Positions 26,315-33,714 of a stretch of DNA of 64,000 nt are shown here, in pieces; position 1 is the stretch's first letter; each line of letters begins with the position of its first letter. The position numbers were made by a program, and so were the translations under genes. The stretch lies in assembly GCA_016934315.1 (NCBI GenBank), contig JAFGSY010000038.1, forward strand, positions 48,009 through 112,008, read 5' to 3'. The notes below the pieces were generated by a model. The model did no database searches, was not told where the DNA came from, and saw only the letters and a list, made by a program, of their open reading frames with translations. This DNA is from Candidatus Anaeroferrophillus wilburensis. Its GTDB lineage: Bacteria; Desulfobacterota; Anaeroferrophillalia; Anaeroferrophillales; Anaeroferrophillaceae.

Positions 26315-26501
26315 AGTAAACGCGTATCTGAAAAAAACCACCGGAGAAAACACCCTACTGATGGAGCACGTCTACCTGATGAAACCGGAAGACAACAAGA
26401 TTCTGCTGGAGAATATCTTCGGCGAACAAAAACTTGTTGATGCTGATATCCGCAAAGTCACCTTACTGGAACAGACAATCATTCTGCAGCCAAACCAGTA
26501 A
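26307..26501 (+). CDS. CooT-like small nickel-binding protein
   Basis: Protein of 64 residues with MCEVNAY at the start, the Cys2-containing N-terminus of CooT, and a small barrel-like body. CooT binds Ni(II) through Cys2 and assists nickel insertion in carbon monoxide dehydrogenase in Rhodospirillum. The start overlaps the DUF3842 stop. No CODH genes lie nearby, so the nickel target is not visible. Confidence 0.82.
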   Translation: MCEVNAYLKKTTGENTLLMEHVYLMKPEDNKILLENIFGEQKLVDADIRKVTLLEQTIILQPNQ

Positions 26502-26569
26502 AGCAATCCTGCCGCCGCTTCGGTTTGCAGTTTCCGGTCGGGTCAGAAAGCAGCAGTATTGTGCTGCTC

Positions 26570-27256
26570 TTAGCCCTCATCACCGGACTGCTCGATGTGC
26601 TCCTTAACAATGGCGGCAATTTCATTAATATCATCGACGATCTGAAACAGCGAAAGATCCTCTTCCCCGATATATCCCAAAGGCTCCATTTCACGCCTGA
26701 GCCAATCAATAAGGCCACGCCAGTAATGGCTGCCATAGAGAATAATGGGGAAAGGCTTCATTTTATGGGTCTGGATCAGAGTCAATGATTCAAACATCTC
26801 ATCCAGAGTACCAAACCCGCCAGGGAAAATAATAAACGCCTGGGCATATTTTACCAGCATCACCTTGCGGACGAAAAAATATTTGAACGAAACCAGCTTG
26901 GTAATGTACTCATTGGGCTTCTGCTCCATGGGCAGGGTTATATTCAGGCCGACAGATTTCCCACCGGCCTCCAAAGCGCCTCGATTGGCGGCCGCCATGA
27001 TACCCGGCCCCCCACCGGTAATAACCGTAATGCCCGCTTTCGCCAGAATATTACCCAGCGACCATGCCTGTTGGTAGTCCTCGTGCTCTTCAGTCGTACG
27101 GGCTGAACCAAAAATAGACACCGCCAGGCCGCTGTCGGACATCTTCTCAAAACCTTCAACAAATTCAGAGATTATCTTGAAGATGCGCCAGCTCTCTTCC
27201 AGCTTGAAATCATCGATTAAATACTGGTCATGATTATGAATGTCTATCTTGTTCAT
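26570..27256 (-). CDS. LOG family protein (TIGR00730-like)
   Basis: Protein of 228 residues with GGGPGIM and PGGFGTLDE, the signatures of the LOG family of nucleotide-phosphate hydrolases. Family members release free cytokinin-like bases from ribotide precursors or hydrolyse nucleoside monophosphates. It is the longer bacterial form with an N-terminal helical part. It is preceded by the DUF711 gene 13 bp upstream. The cellular substrate here is unknown. Confidence 0.88.
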   Translation of the reverse strand: MNKIDIHNHDQYLIDDFKLEESWRIFKIISEFVEGFEKMSDSGLAVSIFGSARTTEEHEDYQQAWSLGNILAKAGITVITGGGPGIMAAANRGALEAGGKSVGLNITLPMEQKPNEYITKLVSFKYFFVRKVMLVKYAQAFIIFPGGFGTLDEMFESLTLIQTHKMKPFPIILYGSHYWRGLIDWLRREMEPLGYIGEEDLSLFQIVDDINEIAAIVKEHIEQSGDEG

Positions 27257-27269
27257 GCACTCTCCCGCT

Positions 27270-28655
27270 TTAATTGCGAAAACTGGTCACCGGCGCCGGC
27301 AACTGTCCCTTGCGCCAGATAAAATAATCACTGCTTTCCCCATGCAGCGGCAAAACATAAGCGTTGCCCAACAGCCCGCCCCAGGAAACATAGTCACCGG
27401 CCTGCTTGCCAGGCACGGGAATCAGCCTGACGGCCGTCGTTTTATTATTCATCACGCCGATTGCCATCTCATCGGCAATGATGGCCGAAATGGTTGTCGT
27501 TTTCGTGTCGCCGGGAATGGCAATCATATCGAGACCCACGGAGCAAACGGTCGTCATTGCTTCCAGCTTGTCAATCGTCAGGGTACCGGCCCTAACCGCT
27601 TCTGCCAGCCCAACATCTTCACTGATCGGAATAAAGGCCCCGCTCAAACCGCCAATGTGGGACGAAGCCATCATCCCACCCTTTTTAACCGCATCAGTCA
27701 ACAATGCCAGGGCTGCAGTCGACCCATGGGTTCCCACCCGCTCAAGCCCCATGGCTTCAAGAATACGGCCGACACTGTCTCCCACCGCGGTAGTCGGCGC
27801 CAGAGAAACATCGAGAGAACCAAAGCGTACCCCCAGATTGCGGGCCAGTTCCTGGCCAATCAACTCGCCGGCCCGGGTTATTTTAAAAGCAGTTTTTTTA
27901 ATAACCTCCGCTAGCTCATCCAGGGATAGATCCCGCGGCGCACCGGCAACCGCGCGGCGCACCACGCCGGGGCCGGAAATGCCAACGTTGATGACATTGT
28001 CCGCCTCCTGCAGGCCATGAAAACCACCGGCCATGAAAGGATTATCGCTGACTGGATTGGCGAAAACAACAAATTTTGCCGCCCCGATGGCCTGCGCTGT
28101 AGTGATTCCCAAGTCACGGATAATGCCGCCAATCTTAGCCACTGCGCGCATATTGATGCCCGCCTTGCTCGAAGCAAGGCTGAAAAAGCCGCATACTTTT
28201 TTGGTCTCCCCCAATGCCGCCGGCAGGGAGTCCATCACCGTCTGTTCGGCATAGGTCATCCCCTTTTCACAGAACCCGCCGAAGCCGCCAAGAAAATCCA
28301 CTCCCACCTCACCGGCACAGCGGTCCAGTAGATGGGCATACTGCACGCAACGCTCCCGGTCCTGATCAGCCGCCCCGGTGAGGGCTCCTGACAATACCAC
28401 GGCCGCTGGGGTGATGGTAATCCGCTTATTGATAATGGGGATGCCATAATAGGACTGGATTTTTTCCGCCCGCTTGACAAACTGGCGGGCAGTAGCAAGA
28501 ATTTTCTTTTCCGTCCGCTGGCAGAGGGTGGAGAAATCATCGGAAACACAGGGAAGCAGATTGATGCCGAGGGTGACCGCCCGAATATCAAAATGTTCCT
28601 TCTCGGTCATCCGGTAGGTTTCATATACTTCATCAAGGGAAATGGTCTGGGACAT
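27270..28655 (-). CDS. UPF0210/DUF711 (PFL family) protein
   Basis: Protein of 461 residues of the DUF711/UPF0210 family, a fold related to glycyl-radical enzymes but lacking the glycyl radical site. Segments such as GAFIPISED and GITTAQAIG are conserved. AAGG lies 7 nt before the ATG. It follows an ACT-domain gene by 40 bp, a pairing seen in many genomes. No reaction is assigned to this family. Confidence 0.88.
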   Translation of the reverse strand: MSQTISLDEVYETYRMTEKEHFDIRAVTLGINLLPCVSDDFSTLCQRTEKKILATARQFVKRAEKIQSYYGIPIINKRITITPAAVVLSGALTGAADQDRERCVQYAHLLDRCAGEVGVDFLGGFGGFCEKGMTYAEQTVMDSLPAALGETKKVCGFFSLASSKAGINMRAVAKIGGIIRDLGITTAQAIGAAKFVVFANPVSDNPFMAGGFHGLQEADNVINVGISGPGVVRRAVAGAPRDLSLDELAEVIKKTAFKITRAGELIGQELARNLGVRFGSLDVSLAPTTAVGDSVGRILEAMGLERVGTHGSTAALALLTDAVKKGGMMASSHIGGLSGAFIPISEDVGLAEAVRAGTLTIDKLEAMTTVCSVGLDMIAIPGDTKTTTISAIIADEMAIGVMNNKTTAVRLIPVPGKQAGDYVSWGGLLGNAYVLPLHGESSDYFIWRKGQLPAPVTSFRN

Positions 28656-28695
28656 GCGTTAACCTTACAACCACGGAGCAATGAAAGACAGTCAA

Positions 28696-28983
28696 TTAGA
28701 CCCGGTGCATAACTTCAAAGATTTTATGATGCTGAATCTGGATGGAAAGACCGATCTTCTCCCCCAGTTTTTCCAGCTTTGGCCCCAGGATCCCCACATC
28801 GCTGCGGGCACCGGCCAAGTCAACCAGCATGGTCATAACAAACACCCCATGCATAATCTTCTGATTGATATCTTCGATATTGATATTTTCCTTCCAGAGA
28901 AAATCAGACACCTGGGCAACAATGCCTGTTTTATCTTCGCCAACCACCAACACAACCGCCAAGTTTTTTTCATTCCCATTCAT
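28696..28983 (-). CDS. ACT domain protein (UPF0237)
   Basis: Protein of 95 residues with one N-terminal ACT domain (VGEDKTGIVAQVSDFLW) and a second ACT-like half. It resembles the GcvR-like UPF0237 proteins that bind amino acids and act as regulators. I choose the ATG at 28983 because GGGA stands 6 nt upstream; further upstream in-frame starts are possible. It pairs with the DUF711 gene, so it may sense a ligand for it (inference). Confidence 0.85.
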   Translation of the reverse strand: MNGNEKNLAVVLVVGEDKTGIVAQVSDFLWKENINIEDINQKIMHGVFVMTMLVDLAGARSDVGILGPKLEKLGEKIGLSIQIQHHKIFEVMHRV

Positions 28984-29142
28984 GATCATTCCCACGGGAC
29001 CCAGGTCCCTCTCTTGCTGGACAGGCGAACCGGCGGCGCGCTGCACCAGCCGATCAAACAGAGGCCGGCAGCGCCGCACGGCCAACGCCATAATGCCTGA
29101 CATGTCGCGGCCCTAACCAGAACCTCAGATTGCTCCTGCCTG

Positions 29143-29703
29143 CTATTTAAGATGAGGCAGCATGGCTTTGAAATCGGGACCTTCCGCTTTGCCGAGAAAA
29201 TGAAAAAGCACCGTCTGCACCGTACTCATCAGCCCCCCCGCCTTTTCAATCAGCTCGCACCCCGTCTGCCAGTCCAAGGTATAACGGGAACCAACCGCGT
29301 CCCTGAGGACAAAAACCGCATACCCCTGGTCCAGGAGGTCGATGGCCGTCTGCAAAACACAGATATGGGCTTCAATGCCGATAATCAGCAAGTGCTTCCG
29401 CTCCAACTCTGCCAACCGGGTACTTATGCTTCCCCAGCCGGAAAAAACCTTCTTGGCAAAAGGTTGATAATCGTTGCCCAGAAGCGCCCTGATCTCTTCA
29501 TTGGTGGCACCCAGCCCCTGGGGATATTGCTCCATCACCACAATCGGAATACCAAGCTGCTGGGCCATATGAATAGCCAGACCGGTCTGTTTTTTCAACT
29601 GTTTGATAACCTTGCTGGAAAAGGTATTCAAGATAGCATCCTGAAAATCAACAATAACGAGTGCCGACTCATCCTTGATGGGACAATAGGACCGATTACT
29701 CAT
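29143..29703 (-). CDS. Isochorismatase family hydrolase
   Basis: Cysteine hydrolase of 186 residues. The catalytic set is D19 (VIVDFQD), Lys at 84 or 85 (FAKKVF) and C115 (EAHICVLQ). Members hydrolyse isochorismate, nicotinamide or other amides. The YcaC-like layout is close, but the substrate cannot be told. It is a single gene with no clear partner, 157 bp from the ACT gene. Confidence 0.88.
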   Translation of the reverse strand: MSNRSYCPIKDESALVIVDFQDAILNTFSSKVIKQLKKQTGLAIHMAQQLGIPIVVMEQYPQGLGATNEEIRALLGNDYQPFAKKVFSGWGSISTRLAELERKHLLIIGIEAHICVLQTAIDLLDQGYAVFVLRDAVGSRYTLDWQTGCELIEKAGGLMSTVQTVLFHFLGKAEGPDFKAMLPHLK

Positions 29704-29882
29704 GGCATAACCCTCCCTGCTGATGATTCTGATTGTTACTGCATAATGCCCAAAACCGGCTTGCCTGCATCATGGCCTCCCGAAGCAGGCAACACAGATT
29801 CCCTCTCTACGATAACCAGTAGATGGTTAGCACAGCTTCATCTTTTTGACAATGGACAAGAAAAGGATCGCCTGCAACCCTG

Positions 29883-30323
29883 TTACTGCCGCCGCTGATG
29901 ACGCTCTTCCGTCGTTTTCTTCAACGTGACAAACTGCTCCCGGCTCAAGATGGAGCGGACTTCCACCAGGTAGTCCATCCGGGCCCGGTCCAGGCGGTCT
30001 TTGGCCTGTTGCGCCTCGGACAGGCAGCGCCGGGCATCCGACTCAGAAAATGAATCGGACTCCATCACCTGTTCAAAACGAACGGCACTTTTATCCACCT
30101 CGGCACGCAACTCGATAAAAGCAACTCTATACTTGGCATACAACGCATCAAGCCGGTCTTTCTGCTCACCGGTCAACTGTAGTCGGGCCACCGTACGGTC
30201 ATGGTGCCACCATTTACCCAGCATTCTATCTTTGCTGCCTCCATCACGAGCCCAACCGCCCGCCGCCGTTGCCATACAGAGAATCACCATCACCAGAGCA
30301 ATAACCGTCCTTCTCCACCTCAT
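29883..30323 (-). CDS. Spy/CpxP-like periplasmic protein
   Basis: Secreted protein of 146 residues. A signal peptide covers about 1-25 (cleavage near AGGWA). LTGEQ (residues near 50) and a second LSREQ match the LTxxQ motif of Spy/CpxP, and the rest is helical and charged. Such proteins are chaperones or sensors of envelope or metal stress. It overlaps the anti-sigma gene by 4 bp and is probably a target or modulator of that system. Confidence 0.82.
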   Translation of the reverse strand: MRWRRTVIALVMVILCMATAAGGWARDGGSKDRMLGKWWHHDRTVARLQLTGEQKDRLDALYAKYRVAFIELRAEVDKSAVRFEQVMESDSFSESDARRCLSEAQQAKDRLDRARMDYLVEVRSILSREQFVTLKKTTEERHQRRQ

Positions 30324-30856
30324 GTCTGTTCTCCTCTCTCTGGCATGACCATTTCGATCAGGTCATCCAGTTGTTCCGCATCCTGTTCTTCCCACACACC
30401 GCCACCTAAAACACCGATCCAGGCAGGCTCGGATGCTGCGCTTAGCGGCACCAGCTCGTCAACCATGATCTGCAGGCCGGCAGAATCGGCAAACAAAAAA
30501 TGCTCCGGCGGCAATACCGCAAGGCGGGGAAGGCGGAGAGGAACGCTAACCACCGTCGCCACCAGCAGCAGGAGAATAACGAATGTAGACCAAACCGGCT
30601 GGCGGAAAAACCGCCATCGGCATTCCTGCCGTTCGAGGGTTTCCCACACGCGACTCCTTATGCGTTGGAGGGCCACATCCGAGGGTTCTAACGCCTGCTG
30701 AACCCGCATCCGGTAGCTGTCAAAAACCTGTTTCTGCTGCCGGCACCGGGAACAGGACACCAGATGGTCTGACGGCGCCGGAACTTCTGCTGTCCCCTCC
30801 ACCAGCACCCTGGCCAGATAGTCTTCACAAGAGGACAAGGCGGTCATGCTACTCAT
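30320..30856 (-). CDS. Anti-sigma factor with zinc-finger domain
   Basis: Protein of 178 residues. An N-terminal anti-sigma zinc-binding motif H31-x3-C35-x2-C38 with C10 upstream is followed by one membrane helix (about 88-106) and a periplasmic C-terminal domain. This is the usual ZAS-type anti-sigma topology. It overlaps the ECF sigma gene at the start (ATGA) and the Spy-like gene at the end. The ligand that releases the sigma factor is unknown. Confidence 0.85.
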   Translation of the reverse strand: MSSMTALSSCEDYLARVLVEGTAEVPAPSDHLVSCSRCRQQKQVFDSYRMRVQQALEPSDVALQRIRSRVWETLERQECRWRFFRQPVWSTFVILLLLVATVVSVPLRLPRLAVLPPEHFLFADSAGLQIMVDELVPLSAASEPAWIGVLGGGVWEEQDAEQLDDLIEMVMPERGEQT

Positions 30857-31392
30857 GATAGTTCCTCAGCCAGAAATGATTGCATTTTTTTTACTGCTCG
30901 ATACAAGTGGGTTTTGATCGTATTCAGATTCTGCCCGGTGGCGGCCGCCATTTGGGGCAGGGAGTAATCATCCAGAAAACGAAGGATAAAATATTCCCGT
31001 TCAGTGGGCGAAAGCCCATCCAAATGCCCCACCAGACGCGCCCTTTCCTCCCTGCTGATCGCAATGGTGAGCGCCGAGGGCTGCAGGTTGTCGGGAACTT
31101 GTTCAATGGCCGAACCCCGATTGGAACCATCAGCATAGTCACGCTCCTGGAGCCAGTTGAACTTCCACCAAGGCTTCCGGTAGTAGTCAATAATCGCATT
31201 TTTGACGACCCGGTAGATCCAAGTTTTAACCTGGGATTCCCCGCGGAATCCCCCAAGACCACGATAGAGCTTCAACAAAACCTCCTGCATGATGTCCTCG
31301 ACATCCGCGGCCGTGCGCGTCCTGGCGCTGATCATACGGTAGATATCATGCTGCCAGCGCGCCATAAACTGGTTAAAGCTATCATGGTTCAT
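30853..31392 (-). CDS. ECF sigma factor
   Basis: RNA polymerase sigma factor of 179 residues, group 4. Region 2 is at about 8-75 (DVEDIMQEVLLKLYR) and region 4 at about 115-170 with LSPTEREYFILRF and the helix-turn-helix. I use the ATG at 31392 rather than an in-frame start 69 nt upstream that has no clear site. It forms a three-gene module with the anti-sigma and Spy-like genes. Confidence 0.92.
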   Translation of the reverse strand: MNHDSFNQFMARWQHDIYRMISARTRTAADVEDIMQEVLLKLYRGLGGFRGESQVKTWIYRVVKNAIIDYYRKPWWKFNWLQERDYADGSNRGSAIEQVPDNLQPSALTIAISREERARLVGHLDGLSPTEREYFILRFLDDYSLPQMAAATGQNLNTIKTHLYRAVKKMQSFLAEELS

Positions 31393-31674
31393 AACCGGAT
31401 TTCCAACCGCCGCAAAGGACCCCTCCCCAGCCAAGGGTTTCCTCCTTATAGACGCACACAAGCCCAGGGAAGTTTACCGTAGGGCAACAAAAGAGTTCGG
31501 AATCTCAAAGGGGACACCAGAACATCAACCCTGCATCGGCCACGGTCAGCGTCGGACCCGGGTAATCCGGGTAATGCTCGCACGGTCAGGCAAAGATTAG
31601 CCTGCCGCCCCCTACGCAACAGAATAGTAAGCCGGCAACAGATCAGCTCCAGCGTGGAAGCAGCCGGACAACCG

Positions 31675-32502
31675 TTACCGCTGGCAACGGGGACAATAAT
31701 AGGTTGACCGGCCGGCAAGAACCTCTTTGACAATCACCCGCTGGCGACAGACAGGACAGGATTCCCCGACCCGGCCATAGACAAAAAGCTGGCGGGCAAA
31801 TCGGCCCTCGCTGCCATCAACACTGGCAAAATCACTGATCGTTGTCCCACCGGCGGCAATCGCTTCCCGGAGAACCTCTTTAATTGCCTGCACGAGCATG
31901 GCACACTGTCTGCCGGTCATTGTCCCGGCAGGTTTCGTCGGCCGAAGAGCGGCCCGAAACAGGGCCTCATTGGCATAGATATTGCCCACCCCAACCACGA
32001 ACCGGTTATCCATCAGCAATGATTTAACCGGTCGGCGACGGCCCCGAGCGACCTGTGTGAGATAGGTTGCTGAAAACGCATCATCAAGGGGTTCAGGCGG
32101 CAGAAGAAGGAGAAATTCAGGCATGGCACCGGGTTCGCCAAGAACGTGCATATCGACCATACCAAATCTGCGGGGATCATTGAAACGTAGCGAAAGGCCG
32201 TTGTCCAGCGACCAGATCAGGTGTTCGTGCTTGGCCGGCGGTAGCAATTGGGGAACAACCCGCAGCGAACCGGACATCCCCAGGTGAATCACCATGGCCT
32301 GCTGACCGGCAAATTCGATGATGATATATTTCGCCCGCCGGCGCACCCTGATGATCTCCCTGCCCACCACTGCGGCCAACCGTTCCGGGGCCAGGAAAGA
32401 ACGCAGTTTCGACACCCTCACCTCGACGCCGGTGATCATTCGGTCACTCAGGTGGGGACGCAACGCCCTGGTAACAATTTCTACTTCTGGAAGTTCCGGC
32501 AT
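31675..32502 (-). CDS. mutM: Formamidopyrimidine-DNA glycosylase
   Basis: DNA repair glycosylase/AP lyase for 8-oxoguanine (275 residues). It has the N-terminal PELPEVE with catalytic Pro2 and Glu3, Lys58, and a C-terminal zinc finger at C249, C252, C270 and C273. Its length and domain order (catalytic, H2TH, zinc finger) are normal. It follows purQ with a gap of 224 bp. No partner gene is evident. Confidence 0.95.
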   Translation of the reverse strand: MPELPEVEIVTRALRPHLSDRMITGVEVRVSKLRSFLAPERLAAVVGREIIRVRRRAKYIIIEFAGQQAMVIHLGMSGSLRVVPQLLPPAKHEHLIWSLDNGLSLRFNDPRRFGMVDMHVLGEPGAMPEFLLLLPPEPLDDAFSATYLTQVARGRRRPVKSLLMDNRFVVGVGNIYANEALFRAALRPTKPAGTMTGRQCAMLVQAIKEVLREAIAAGGTTISDFASVDGSEGRFARQLFVYGRVGESCPVCRQRVIVKEVLAGRSTYYCPRCQR

Positions 32503-32726
32503 AATTGGGTTTGTATTCTCCCTCCCCTGTGATAAAAAAAGGGGGGAGGGTTAGTGCCGTGCGACAGGAACCCGGCGCCTGAATCCGACAGCAACATATT
32601 GCTCATCCAGAGCAGAGGGGAAATACAACAGGATGACCATGATCATCGCCCTAGTGGATATGGCTGCATGAGAGTTGGGGGTCTTCGGAGCACCTGCCAA
32701 AACGGCTGTTTCTAGAAACCTGCGAG

Positions 32727-33527
32727 CTACAGGAAGTAGTTGACCGCATTCTGAAAAAGAGCCAGGCCCGGAGCCGGATCATCCCAGCGGCAGGGGTGGT
32801 CACCGGCAGCGATCTCAGGCCAGGATGGCAGCTGACTGGCAACCAGCGCCCGCTCCGGATGAGGCATCAAACCAAATACCTTGCCACTGTCATCGCAGAT
32901 GCCGGCAATATCCAGCAGCGACCCGTTGGGATTATGAGGAAAGCGTCCATCAGCCGGGTTGCCTTCCCCATCAACATAGGTCAAAGCAATGGCATCATTG
33001 GCCTGCAAGCGTGGTGCCACCGCCGGCGGAACATAGAAACGCCCCTCGCCATGGGCTACCGGTAGTTGCAGGCGATCCAGGTTCTGGAGAAAGACGGAGC
33101 GGTCTGTCTGCACCTGGAGCTCCACCCACCGACATTCATAACGGGTGGATGAGTTGGCAATGAGTGCCGCCTGACGGTTGCCGTAGTCACCGTCTAAACC
33201 GGGAAGCAGACCCAGGTTGACCAGCACCTGAAAGCCGTTGCAAATACCCAGAACCAGTCGATCCTTGCTGATAAAATCCATCAGCTCCGGCCACAGGGTA
33301 TGTCTCATCTTATTGGCCAGGGCATTGCCGGAGCCAGTATCATCGCCATAGGAAAAACCGCCGGGAACAACAAAAACCTGGCATTCCTGCAGCTGCTCCG
33401 GCCGGTCGATAAGATCGTTCACATGGACAATCCGACAGCCCGCACCACAGCGGCTGAAAGCAAAAGCTGTTTCCTCTTCACAATTGATACCATATCCGGT
33501 CAACAGTAACACCTGCGGTCGGGACAT
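32727..33527 (-). CDS. purQ: Phosphoribosylformylglycinamidine synthase, glutaminase subunit
   Basis: Class I glutamine amidotransferase of 266 residues that supplies ammonia to FGAM synthase in purine synthesis. The catalytic Cys is C96 in GICNGFQ and the His/Glu are H223 and E225 in MPHPER. AGGAG lies at 8 nt. It is somewhat longer than typical PurQ and follows purL by 187 bp on the same strand. The PurL here carries its own PurS-like region, so the complex is a two-protein form. Confidence 0.93.
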   Translation of the reverse strand: MSRPQVLLLTGYGINCEEETAFAFSRCGAGCRIVHVNDLIDRPEQLQECQVFVVPGGFSYGDDTGSGNALANKMRHTLWPELMDFISKDRLVLGICNGFQVLVNLGLLPGLDGDYGNRQAALIANSSTRYECRWVELQVQTDRSVFLQNLDRLQLPVAHGEGRFYVPPAVAPRLQANDAIALTYVDGEGNPADGRFPHNPNGSLLDIAGICDDSGKVFGLMPHPERALVASQLPSWPEIAAGDHPCRWDDPAPGLALFQNAVNYFL

Positions 33528-33714
33528 GCATGTTTCTCCTGATGATGACGGCCTCAGAAAAAGTATCCGATCGCCGTTGAAAAGTTCACATTCCCAGCCG
33601 AAAACGCCTGGTTCCCGGGGGGATTAATACCTAATAATGGGCAACCTTATATGGTTCATCTGGCCCAGACATACTTTTATTCATGAAAGACAGCTGGTCG
33701 CTTTGATGGAATCA

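Noticed and set aside
32524..32551. Terminator hairpin between mutM and purQ
   Set aside because: The U-rich stretch lies in the loop, not after the stem, so it is not a normal intrinsic terminator.
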